Assembly (NCBI RefSeq): GCF_016786215.1
Contig: NZ_JADOBG010000012.1
Location: 276,863-340,862 of the forward strand
Source: Legionella bononiensis
Lineage (GTDB): Bacteria > Pseudomonadota > Gammaproteobacteria > Legionellales > Legionellaceae
DNA length: 64,000 bases
Reading direction: 5' to 3'
Shown: positions 35,463-43,614 of the stretch, piece after piece
How positions within the stretch are numbered: the stretch's first letter is position 1
Layout of the letters: the number at the start of each line of letters is the position of its first letter
The notes under the pieces: generated by a model
The model's database searches: none
Told to the model about the DNA's origin: nothing
What the model saw: the letters and a program-made list of their open reading frames with translations, nothing else
Position numbers and translations under genes: made by a program

Positions 35463-37631
35463 ATGCCTTTTCCCAAGCTTTCAGCTGTTTTAAATAACTG
35501 TCCATTACATGCTCTTACGCCTGAAATAAAAGATGAAATTCTAAAATTTGGAGAGAATGAACATTATAATAACCAGCATAGAGCAGGGTACATTAATTTA
35601 AAAAATAAATTCGCAGCTTTTTATGGATTTGATCCCTCTGAATTTACCTGGAATAAGTTCGCAGGTATTTTAAGTTGCTATAATGCCTTTGATATCCAAA
35701 TCATATTAGGCCCTGTATTACGTTCGTTGATGAAGGATCCCATGTCTCAGGATGAATTTGTTCCCGGCGTAGCGATGACGAACGACATGACAACCGAAGA
35801 ATACATCAACAGCATGACGGAGATACAACCCCATACCAGTCGTTATGCAAGTTTGGCGCCTGATGAAGTTTATAAATACGTCAGCAAAGATTTAGGTTTA
35901 AGTTTGACTTATCATCCCCAGGAAGGAAAAGTCACTAATTTTGAAACTCCTCATGAGTTGGCCACAGTTCATATCTTTCACCAAGGAGGATTGGATGGCG
36001 CTCAAGCTGGTGGTCACTGGGAAAGAACGGATAAAGGCCAGGAAAGTCTTAATGTTCAAAACCACGACGATACCCAACTGAATGGAGTCATTCAACTTCT
36101 GGGTGAAAATACAGGGGTCAACCCTTTTGGTTTTGAGTTATTAAAAAAACATATTCAAATCAATGCAAGAACTTTGGAAGAACACAATGAGTCAGTACAA
36201 CTTGAATATGAGTTTGCAGAAATTAATATCGCGGCAACTCAGATACTAAAATACATTAGTAATATTAATTCCGTCCCCAAAGTTTATGCAGTCAGGTTAC
36301 TTGGGAACGGTTTATCCGAAATTACTCGTCGATTTATTGAACAATACGAATTTGTAGAAGTTGAACCCTATCAAATTTTTGAGCGCTGGATTAGAGCTCT
36401 TGATGAATTTAAACCCCAATTGAATGAAGAAGAACAACAGGTACTCAAACAGCTTAGAGTCCCTGTACCTCAGACCTTATTTCCTGTGGAGCCTGAAAAA
36501 ACTCGGGATGAAGAACTTTTATCTAATGAAGAATTAGCTCAAATATTGCGAGACATAGAACGATTCGAAAATGAAGAAAAGAATCAACGTGCAAGTGAGC
36601 AATTGGCACGAGAACTGGCAGAAGAAGAGGAACTTCATAACCTGCTCCACGAAAACACTATCGAGGACACCAGTGAACAATTAGCCAGACAGTTGCAGGA
36701 TGAAGAACGTTTAGCACAAGAAGAGGAAGAACGAAATCAGCGTGCAAGCGAGCAATTGGCACAAAGGCTGGCAATGGAATCGGAGCATCAAAACGTTGAA
36801 CAGATTGACCACGATCCAGACACCAGTGAACAATTAGTCAAGCAGTTGCAGGATGAAGAACGTTTAGCACAAGAAGAGGAAGAACGAAATCAGCGTGCAA
36901 GCGAGCAATTGGCGCAAAGGCTGGCAATGGAATCGGAGCATCAAAACGTTGAACAGATTGACCACGATCCAGACACCACTGAACAATTAGCCAGACATTT
37001 GCAGGATGAAGAACGTTTAGCGCAAGAAGAGGAAGAACGAAATCAGCGTGCAAGCGAGCAATTGGCGCTGAAACCGACAGCAAAGCCCACTCCTCTACAC
37101 AACAGCATACTAGATAGAAGCGAAGAATCGCAGAGAGAAACGAAATTGAGACAAGATAGACTTCAACCAATGAAGTTACTTGAAGCGAAACAGAGCTTTC
37201 AAAAACATCTTGATTCACTTAAGGATAAGATGGATGACCTTGCAAAACGCCGAAATGAAAAAATATCTAATCCTGTGAAATTTGATGAATTAGACAAAGC
37301 ATGGAACGCTGCGAATACGCTACATACAGAAATTGCAAGAGCAGGAGATCTTTATTTTAGCAATCCTAAGCCTCAAACATACGAACAATTTGAACAATCA
37401 TGTAAAGCACTGATCGATACTGCTCATACCAAATTGGACAAACACAGGGGATGGTCAGAATTTTTAGTTAATTTTGCATTGGGAATTTTAACTTTGGGAA
37501 TAGGACTGGTAATAAAAGGCGCAATTAACCTCGCAATGAACCATTCTTTCTTTTTTGTTCATAAAACAAAGTCATCCGAACTATTGGATGACATTGAAAA
37601 CGACATTAATAATTCAGCACCAACCGCTTAA
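35463..37631 (+). CDS. Effector candidate: OTU-like N-terminus, tandem Glu-rich repeats, membrane hairpin
   Basis: A 722-residue protein. Residues 1-200 look like a cysteine protease of OTU type: LNNCPLHALTPEIK with C13 near the N-terminus, and GGHWERTD with H185, the spacing and flanks expected for OTU catalytic Cys and His. Residues about 374-535 carry Glu/Gln-rich coiled-coil repeats of 51 residues (LQDEERLAQEEEERNQR). A hydrophobic hairpin lies near 665-695 (FLVNFALGILTLGIGLVIKG) before a short polar tail, an end seen in several Legionella effectors. A PmrA-box-like repeat stands upstream. Deubiquitinase activity is inference; a structural OTU fold without activity is possible. Confidence 0.65.
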   Translation: MPFPKLSAVLNNCPLHALTPEIKDEILKFGENEHYNNQHRAGYINLKNKFAAFYGFDPSEFTWNKFAGILSCYNAFDIQIILGPVLRSLMKDPMSQDEFVPGVAMTNDMTTEEYINSMTEIQPHTSRYASLAPDEVYKYVSKDLGLSLTYHPQEGKVTNFETPHELATVHIFHQGGLDGAQAGGHWERTDKGQESLNVQNHDDTQLNGVIQLLGENTGVNPFGFELLKKHIQINARTLEEHNESVQLEYEFAEINIAATQILKYISNINSVPKVYAVRLLGNGLSEITRRFIEQYEFVEVEPYQIFERWIRALDEFKPQLNEEEQQVLKQLRVPVPQTLFPVEPEKTRDEELLSNEELAQILRDIERFENEEKNQRASEQLARELAEEEELHNLLHENTIEDTSEQLARQLQDEERLAQEEEERNQRASEQLAQRLAMESEHQNVEQIDHDPDTSEQLVKQLQDEERLAQEEEERNQRASEQLAQRLAMESEHQNVEQIDHDPDTTEQLARHLQDEERLAQEEEERNQRASEQLALKPTAKPTPLHNSILDRSEESQRETKLRQDRLQPMKLLEAKQSFQKHLDSLKDKMDDLAKRRNEKISNPVKFDELDKAWNAANTLHTEIARAGDLYFSNPKPQTYEQFEQSCKALIDTAHTKLDKHRGWSEFLVNFALGILTLGIGLVIKGAINLAMNHSFFFVHKTKSSELLDDIENDINNSAPTA
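36666..37067 (+). repeat. In-frame 153-bp tandem repeats
   Basis: Units start at 36666, 36819 and 36972 (GACACC...GAACAATTAG), exactly 153 bases or 51 codons apart; the third is cut after about 96 bases. A degenerate partial copy precedes them near 36583. Copies are almost identical at DNA level. Confidence 0.92.
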
Positions 37632-37671
37632 TAAAAACCTCGTTCAGATTACTACATCACAATCCGGGTAT

Positions 37672-37697
37672 TAGAGACTATACCCGGGATTTTTTTA
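37672..37697 (+). terminator. Rho-independent terminator
   Basis: ATCCGGGTAT and ATACCCGGGAT form a strong stem around TAGAGACT, followed at once by a run of seven T. It ends the transcript of the gene at 35463, so the ubiquitin-like gene has its own promoter. Confidence 0.85.
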
Positions 37698-37935
37698 ATT
37701 TATTTATTCTATATCAGATAGATTTCTGCCGTCAGGACTTACGCTCCCCAATCGAAGCAAAGTGAATATTGAATAAGGGTGTTTAAATCAACTTCGACCA
37801 CATATTTTTAAAATTTATTCGATTTGAAAAAATTCTAATCAAAATTAACTTTTACCAATCAACACACTTTTTATTGTATTATAATTAGAACAAGCCTGTT
37901 TTAACATTAGACGTCTTAATTAAGGGGCATTGATC

Positions 37936-38448
37936 ATGCATATTTTTTTAAAAACCTTAATGGGACAATCCATTGGCATCACTATCGAAAACAGCAGAAC
38001 TGTGACCTGCTTGGATATTAAAAAATTAATCCAAAAGAAAAAAGGGTTTGATATTTCAGAACAAACCATTCTGATTGCTGGAAAAACATGGGACGATAAC
38101 CTGACCTACGATAAATTCAGAGAACAAAGTCCTCATTTACCTTATGAATTACACCAGAATCATCTGAGACTGGTCATTACCCCTATTCCAGAACATTTAC
38201 GTTCGCTGGTAAAAATGAACTATCATGATCTCAGAGAACTTAACCCAAAATTAGTAGCAAAGTTATCAGAAAATTCCCGAACGATACGATTTAAAGAAGA
38301 AATACATATTAGTACGCAAACTTATTGGAATGATTTGAGCATCCATGAGCGAGTTAAAATTCTGAGTGAGCGGGAATATGCTGATCTTGTTGCATTAATA
38401 TCTGATCAAAATAAAACGCCTGTATTTCAAATCAACTCAGGCAATTAA
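37936..38448 (+). CDS. Protein with N-terminal ubiquitin-like domain
   Basis: A 170-residue protein. The ATG at 37936 has AAGGGG eight bases upstream; the frame also opens at a TTG two codons earlier. Residues 1-80 align by eye with eukaryotic ubiquitin from the first residue: MHIFLKTLMGQSI against MQIFVKTLTGKTI, then LIQKKKGFDISEQ against IQDKEGIPPDQQ, and ILIAGKTWDDNLTYDKF against LIFAGKQLEDGRTLSDY. The strand LRLVIT replaces LHLVLRLRGG, so there is no Gly-Gly tail and it cannot be conjugated like ubiquitin. Residues 84-170 form a helical extension not recognised. A TATAAT at 37880-37885 is a promoter candidate. Transfer from a eukaryotic host is likely; effector status is inference. Confidence 0.8.
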   Translation: MHIFLKTLMGQSIGITIENSRTVTCLDIKKLIQKKKGFDISEQTILIAGKTWDDNLTYDKFREQSPHLPYELHQNHLRLVITPIPEHLRSLVKMNYHDLRELNPKLVAKLSENSRTIRFKEEIHISTQTYWNDLSIHERVKILSEREYADLVALISDQNKTPVFQINSGN

Positions 38449-38511
38449 CAAATTCATGAAGTAAAAATAACTTAGAAGTGATTTTCGTAATTTCTCAATC
38501 TCACGGAGAAA

Positions 38512-39145
38512 CGTCATCCCGAATGCAATGAGGGATCTCCTGAAAGTGGCTTTGTGCCAGTATTTGGAGATCCTTCACTGCGTTCAGGATGACGAAACTC
38601 AACCGTCATCCCGAATGCAATGAGGGATCTCCTGAAAGTGGCTTTGTGCCAGTATTTGGAGATCCTTCATTGCGTTCAGGATGACGAATCTCAACCGTCA
38701 TCCCGAATGCAGTGAGGGATCTCCTGAAAGTGGCTTTTTGCCAGTATTTGGAGATCCTTCATTGCATTCAGGATGACGAATCTCAACCGTCATCCCGAAT
38801 GCAGTGAGGGATCTCCTGAAAGTGGCTTTGTGCCAGTATTTGGAGATCCTTCATTGCATTCAGGATGACGAAACTCAACCGTCATCCCGAGTGTAACGAG
38901 GGATCTCCTGAACGTGGTACGGTACCTGCATTTGGAGATCCTTCACTGCGTTCAGGATGACGAAACTCAACCGTCATCCCGAATGCAATGAGGGGTCTCC
39001 TGAAAGTGGCTTTGTGCCAGTATTTGGAGATCCTTCATTGCGTTCAGGATGACGAAACTCAACCGTCATCCCGAGTGTAACGAGGGATCTCCTCAATGAG
39101 GCACGCTGCCAAAATGGGGGATCCTTCACTGGGTTCTGGATGACG
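38512..39145. repeat. Seven-unit tandem array of a 92-bp palindromic element
   Basis: Units start CGTCATCCCGA at 38512, 38604, 38696, 38788, 38880, 38972 and 39064, an exact 92-base period. Each unit is a long imperfect palindrome (GTCATCCCGAATGCAATGAG ... GCGTTCAGGATGAC) and would fold into a hairpin on either strand. Units differ at few positions; units 5 and 7 carry a GAGTGTAACG variant. The array fills the gap between the ubiquitin-like gene and the convergent FAH-family gene. No gene is seen in it. Confidence 0.93.
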
Positions 39146-39234
39146 ATACTTCGTGATTTGGTTATAAATTACTGATGTTCTGATCTGAATAGATGTATTA
39201 AGGCATTCAGATACACTCAATACATTCTGAAGCA

Positions 39235-39867
39235 CTACTCCCATTTTACACTGTAGAAATAGTTGTGCCAGCGTACTTCAGCTACAGTATTTCTGGATAT
39301 TGAAGTCACTCCCGCGGGAGTTCCTGTATAAATAACATCTCCTGACTTTAAGGGGAAAAAATGGCTAATATAAACTAATAAATCTTCTGGTTGCATCATC
39401 ATATCTGCACCTCTGGCACGTTGCCTGAGAGTACCGTCAATAAGCAACTGAAATTCTGTCTCCATATAATCATGAAATTGATGATAGGGAATCCAGGGAC
39501 CCAGAATAGCAGCATCTTTAAATACTTTTGCGGTAGTCCAAGGATGGCCCTGTTTTTTTAAATCAGACTGGCGTGTTCTTAAAGTCATATCCAGACCAAG
39601 AGTAAGGTCTGAAACAGCATTTTTAGCTTCTTCAGATGTCATTCTATACCCATCATGAGCAACGCGTAACACAATTTCACATTCTGGCTGAACTGCAGTG
39701 TCTTCAACAGGAAAATCAAGGTGTATTTGTTCACCCCAGCTGGAGGCTTGTTTAAGAACACTTCCTGGCTTTAGAAACAATACGGGTTTTTCTGGTACTG
39801 GATCTCCAAGTTCTTTAGCATGGTCAAGATAATTTTTTCCTACACAAACTATTTTATCAAAAGACAT
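39235..39867 (-). CDS. FAH-family hydrolase (acylpyruvase/fumarylpyruvate hydrolase-like)
   Basis: A 210-residue single-domain member of the FAH family. I start at 39867 (MSFDKIVCVGKNYLDHAKE), which matches family N-termini; an ATG 15 codons earlier adds an unrelated stretch. Conserved blocks: VCVGKNYLDHAKELG, KPVLFLKPGS, VQPECEIVLRVAHDGYRM (metal acidic residues), LGLDMTLRTRQSDLKKQGHP, and GDVIYTGTPAGV. Relatives act on acylpyruvates or decarboxylate oxaloacetate. It differs from the larger FAH protein at 25034 and is not in an aromatic operon. Confidence 0.88.
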   Translation of the reverse strand: MSFDKIVCVGKNYLDHAKELGDPVPEKPVLFLKPGSVLKQASSWGEQIHLDFPVEDTAVQPECEIVLRVAHDGYRMTSEEAKNAVSDLTLGLDMTLRTRQSDLKKQGHPWTTAKVFKDAAILGPWIPYHQFHDYMETEFQLLIDGTLRQRARGADMMMQPEDLLVYISHFFPLKSGDVIYTGTPAGVTSISRNTVAEVRWHNYFYSVKWE

Positions 39868-40192
39868 AAAATTGAATATCCTATCGAATGAGATGTTAGC
39901 TCTATGAGCCATAAACTGGTTTTATCTTTTTCAATCAAGATAGCATAAATTAGCTCCCTCTCCCGCGCAAGAAATTAGAATAATGTGATATTCCCTTTTC
40001 GCGGGAAAAAAGTTGGGGATAAAGGACTACTCTGAGCAAGATGAGCGCTATATGCATCGATAAAAAAAAGGGGCTTTCAATGCTCTTACAAAAAGGCTTC
40101 TGGATTAGATCATTTTTAAATTGGTGAGCTTGGTTTATGAATTCTTTAAAGGATATTGAAACGTTCCCCTTAAATAGGAAAGAATCAATAAT

Positions 40193-40280
40193 TGGTGCCC
40201 GGGGCCGGAATCGAACCGGCATGGTGTTACCACCGAGGGATTTTAAGTCCCTTGCGTCTACCTGTTTCGCCACCTGGGCA
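40193..40280 (-). tRNA. tRNA-Leu(UAA)
   Basis: A class II tRNA of 85 bases plus encoded CCA. Acceptor TGCCCAG pairs with CCGGGCA, the anticodon loop CTTAAAA has anticodon TAA, a long variable arm follows, and the T-arm is GCCGGTTCGATTCCGGC. Last gene of a Gly-Cys-Leu block on the minus strand. Confidence 0.96.
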
Positions 40281-40292
40281 TACGGTGTGTTG

Positions 40293-40366
40293 TGGAGGCT
40301 GAGGCCGGAATCGAACCGGCGTACACGGCTTTGCAGGCCGCTGCATGACCACTCTGCCACACAGCC
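40293..40366 (-). tRNA. tRNA-Cys(GCA)
   Basis: A 74-base tRNA with encoded CCA. Acceptor GGCTGTG pairs with CTCAGCC with one T-T mismatch; the anticodon loop CCTGCAAA region gives GCA; the T-arm is GCCGGTTCGATTCCGGC. Confidence 0.95.
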
Positions 40367-40388
40367 CCATTTGTATCTCTAAAGCTCT

Positions 40389-40416
40389 AAAAAAAAAGCG
40401 ACTTTGTCGTCGCTTT
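40389..40416 (-). terminator. Intrinsic-terminator-like hairpin between tRNA-Gly and tRNA-Cys
   Basis: On the minus strand AAAGCGAC GACAAA GTCGCTTT is followed by a further run of T (nine in all). The hairpin lies directly downstream of tRNA-Gly and upstream of tRNA-Cys. Confidence 0.7.
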
Positions 40417-40420
40417 AATT

Positions 40421-40496
<76 letters not shown>

Positions 40497-40548
40497 GTCT
40501 CTACGGGGAGTGATTTTACCGAAAATTCACACCCTGTCAACAACTAAC

Positions 40549-41112
40549 TTAATTTTTTTTCATTAAGTCTGGCCAAGCGATGGCCAAATAAATAACCATC
40601 GACCAAATAGTTAAAATTGCGGACACATACAGAAGAATAAAACCAATACTTCCCCACCAGGAATTAACGGGATTAAATGCCAGCAACAAAATTAATGCTA
40701 TCATTTGAAAAGTTGTTTTGACTTTACCGATATAACCTACTGTAACGCTCGCACGTCGTCCGATTTCAGCCATCCACTCCCTTAACCCCGAAATAACGAT
40801 CTCACGACCTACAATGACTATGGCGGGTATAGTAATGTAATTGATATCCTTCGCACCAACCAGTAATAGTAAACTGGTTGATACTAATAATTTATCGGCA
40901 ACCGGATCCAAAAAAGCGCCAAACGGCGACATCATTTTCAATTTGCGGGCCAGATAACCATCCAGCCAATCGGTAAAAGAGGCTGCCGCAAAAATTCCCG
41001 CGGCAATAGCATTAGCGCATTTAAAAGGCAGATAAAAAACGATAATAAATACCGGAATAAGAATTATGCGCAACAAAGTTAATAAATTAGGCAAACTGGT
41101 TAATGTACTCAT
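40549..41112 (-). CDS. pgsA: CDP-diacylglycerol-glycerol-3-phosphate 3-phosphatidyltransferase
   Basis: A 187-residue integral membrane enzyme making phosphatidylglycerophosphate, the first step to phosphatidylglycerol and cardiolipin. The CDP-alcohol phosphotransferase motif is complete: DWLDGYLARKLKMMSPFGAF followed by LDPVADK. Helices lie at about 10-30, 35-50, 85-105, 125-145 and 155-175. The order pgsA, tRNA-Gly, tRNA-Cys, tRNA-Leu matches the pgsA-glyW-cysT-leuZ block of enterobacteria, which supports the assignment. The gene follows a HAD gene and rluC on the same strand, with a 13-base gap. Confidence 0.97.
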   Translation of the reverse strand: MSTLTSLPNLLTLLRIILIPVFIIVFYLPFKCANAIAAGIFAAASFTDWLDGYLARKLKMMSPFGAFLDPVADKLLVSTSLLLLVGAKDINYITIPAIVIVGREIVISGLREWMAEIGRRASVTVGYIGKVKTTFQMIALILLLAFNPVNSWWGSIGFILLYVSAILTIWSMVIYLAIAWPDLMKKN

Positions 41113-41125
41113 TAATTACTACTCC

Positions 41126-41788
41126 CTATTCCATATTTGGCAACTTTAAATAGTCTGCCAATAGCTTATAATCATCAAATACTGCCAGGGCACCAGCCGT
41201 TTTAAGGGCGTCTTCTTGTTGATGGTAAAAATCCACCCCAATAGCAGCAACATTGATACTGGTTGCCATTTCCATATCCATAGCGGAGTCGCCTATCATT
41301 AACGTTGAAGCTGCATCTCTGCCAAATTCTTCCATAATTTCTTCCAACATTTGCGGACAGGGTTTGGCCGGAACCTGCCCTGCGGAACGGGTTACCTTGA
41401 AATAGGCATCAAGTCCAGTGGCTTGAAGAGCCCTGAGTAACGAATGTTGTCCTTTATTTGTTGCAATAGCTATATCAATTTTTGCCAGATTCAACTTCTG
41501 TATAAACTCCAAAGCTCCAGGAAGTAAACAGACTTCTGTTGGTCGAGTAATCATGGCATGTTGTACAGCTTGCACCAATTGCTCCTGTTGTTCACTCGAT
41601 AAGTGTGGAAATAGCTTCTTTAAGGCATGTATTAAGCCCAAATCCACATATTTTCTGGCCTGATACGGATCAAAGTCTCCAAATCCAAGTACATTGGCCT
41701 CATGGGCCACTGTATGTAATATAAGTCCCAGGGTGTCTGCAATTGTGCCTTCCCAGTCAAAAACGACCAGTTGATATGGATTACTCAT
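41126..41788 (-). CDS. HAD-superfamily hydrolase, phosphoglycolate phosphatase-like
   Basis: A 220-residue HAD subfamily IA protein. Motif II is IAIATNKG, motif III region is KPCPQMLEEIMEEFG, and motif IV is TLMIGDSAMDMEMA. The cap is helical. Motif I reads VVFDWEGTIADT: the nucleophile Asp is present, but the second Asp of DxDGT, the general acid/base, is Glu. It overlaps the rluC stop by eight bases and precedes pgsA, a pairing of rluC with a Gph-like phosphatase known in other gammaproteobacteria. The substrate is not certain. Confidence 0.88.
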   Translation of the reverse strand: MSNPYQLVVFDWEGTIADTLGLILHTVAHEANVLGFGDFDPYQARKYVDLGLIHALKKLFPHLSSEQQEQLVQAVQHAMITRPTEVCLLPGALEFIQKLNLAKIDIAIATNKGQHSLLRALQATGLDAYFKVTRSAGQVPAKPCPQMLEEIMEEFGRDAASTLMIGDSAMDMEMATSINVAAIGVDFYHQQEDALKTAGALAVFDDYKLLADYLKLPNME

Positions 41789-42734
41789 TGCTCACTAAGC
41801 TCCTTGCACGCAAATGTTTTAGTGTATTAGCAAATCGATCATCTACATTAGCCTGAAAAAGCTGCTTGGTACCATTCAAAGTAAATTGAATGGCTCGAGC
41901 ATGTAAATAAAGACGATTGTGTTGATTATCTATTCCTTCGACCTCGCCTGCAAGTGATCCGTACTTTTCATCCCCTACAATTACATGTCCGAGATAGGCA
42001 CTATGGACGCGGATCTGGTGAGTACGTCCTGTTTTAGGGCTGGCTTCAACCCAACAGGCCTGCTTGTAATTTTCCAATAATTTAAAATCCGTTTCAGAAG
42101 CTTTTCCATCTTCTTTAACCAAAACCATTCGCTCACCCGATTTTAAGGTATTCTTTTCAAGCGCCGCATTAACAGTAATTTTCTTGTTACCTTCCCAGGG
42201 ATGGGTTAACAAAGCCCAGTACGTTTTTTGGATTTCACGCGCTTCAAGCAGAGCTTGTATGGATCTTAAGGTACTTCTCTTTTTAGCCAGCAAAAGACAA
42301 CCAGAAGTATCTTTGTCCAAACGATGAACTAATTCCAGATAGGGCAAATCGGGTCTGGTTTTTCTTAACGCTTCGATAACTCCCAGACTCAATCCGCTTC
42401 CACCATGTACCGCAATACCTGCTGGCTTATTAATAACCAAAAGGCAGGGATCTTCAAAAATGATGCATTCATTAAGTCGCTTTGCCAGAGCATCACCAAC
42501 GAATACTTCTTTGGAGTCCGATGTGCGTATTGGAGGAATTCGTACGATATCCCCTGCATGCAATCGAGAGCTGGCCTGGGATCTTTTTTTATTGATTCTG
42601 ACTTCACCGCCTCTAATAATTCGATAAATATGACTTTTAGGAACACCTTTTAAAATGCGAATTAAATAATTATCTAAACGCTGCCCCTCTTCTTCATTGC
42701 CTATTTCTTTATAGCTAACTTCACTCATTGTCAA
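41781..42734 (-). CDS. rluC: 23S rRNA pseudouridine synthase RluC
   Basis: A 317-residue RluA-family enzyme, expected to make pseudouridines 955, 2504 and 2580 in 23S rRNA. An S4 RNA-binding domain comes first (RLDNYLIRILKGVPKSHIYR, EVRINKKR). The catalytic domain has LVINKPAGIAVHGGSG, the active-site block ELVHRLDKDTSGCLLLAK with the catalytic Asp, and KTGRTHQIRVH. Its divergence from rne across a long leader is the same arrangement as in E. coli. It is the first gene of rluC, HAD gene and pgsA. Start may be the ATG two codons inside. Confidence 0.96.
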   Translation of the reverse strand: MTMSEVSYKEIGNEEEGQRLDNYLIRILKGVPKSHIYRIIRGGEVRINKKRSQASSRLHAGDIVRIPPIRTSDSKEVFVGDALAKRLNECIIFEDPCLLVINKPAGIAVHGGSGLSLGVIEALRKTRPDLPYLELVHRLDKDTSGCLLLAKKRSTLRSIQALLEAREIQKTYWALLTHPWEGNKKITVNAALEKNTLKSGERMVLVKEDGKASETDFKLLENYKQACWVEASPKTGRTHQIRVHSAYLGHVIVGDEKYGSLAGEVEGIDNQHNRLYLHARAIQFTLNGTKQLFQANVDDRFANTLKHLRARSLVSNE

Positions 42735-43614
42735 TAAACCTGTTTGCTGGGCGTGAATTTTTTGATATGATTATACATCGCGTGGGAAAATTCCCTAGCG
42801 ACCGAATTATAACGCATAAACAGAAAAAAAGTTTAATAGTCGATTAATAATCGACAAAGATTTGTAATTAACTCACTAAAATACATGTAATCACATGAAT
42901 TTTTTATCATCATAGCATAAAAAATTACCTGATTATTATTGTTTTAGCTAATTTGATAACAAATCCAACACAAGAAGTATCGATCCAGATGAAATAAATG
43001 GCTTGAATTTTAATCGCGACTTAAACCAAAAGTATTAAAATCAGGTTTATTTACTCATTGAAGATGAGAAGATTGATGCTTAAGGAAAAACAAGATGCGC
43101 TTCCATTTAAGTCGAAGATATAAGGAAGCGACCCAATACCAGAGCTAAATTGATTACTATTTCGACAGATACCTGCGCATGCCAGACATGCTTTATACCC
43201 AATACGAATTATTTCCGGGCTTCCACACGCCTCATAAAAAGGCTTCTTATTTCAACCCACTTAATAAGTAAACGGTATATTTCACAGTGTGCACCTTTGA
43301 TTATCCAGGTAACATGCGTACGGTCTGTCCACAAGGTCATGGGTCAGCTTAAAGATCATGCCAATTATCGTTCAAAGAGAGTGTTGTTTAGGCACTCCAT
43401 TGGACTATTTGGGTAGGAACTGTTCTCAATTCACAAGGATGAATGCCAGGACATTGATTTTCAAGTACCGTAAAGCGGCATGCAGAAGGGCATGGGTTTT
43501 ACAGAACACTGTTAATCAACATCATGGCTCATTCTGGAAGAAGTGAAAACAGTCCTAAATAGAGCCTTACACTATCTCAACTTAAATGCCTGCGCCCTAA
43601 ATATGGGGTTACAG
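42735..43614 (+). promoter_or_regulatory. Long rluC-rne intergenic region with probable rne leader
   Basis: About 880 bases without a credible gene between divergent rluC and rne. In E. coli the rne leader is a long structured RNA through which RNase E autoregulates its own message. Here dyads such as GCGCTTCC ... GGAAGCG near 43095-43130 could form part of such a leader. No tRNA or dispersed repeat seen. Short open frames near 43150-43546 lack ribosome sites and are not called. Confidence 0.5.

Noticed and set aside
36838..37218. 126-codon antisense frame with repeated sequence
   Set aside because: It mirrors the tandem repeats of the plus-strand effector candidate; no start signals.
38512..39145. 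Possible CRISPR array
   Set aside because: The period is regular but repeat and spacer are not distinct: the whole 92-base unit is conserved and palindromic, and no cas genes are nearby.
43150..43546. Overlapping short plus-strand frames before rne
   Set aside because: No ribosome sites and no protein-like pattern; more likely part of the rne leader.
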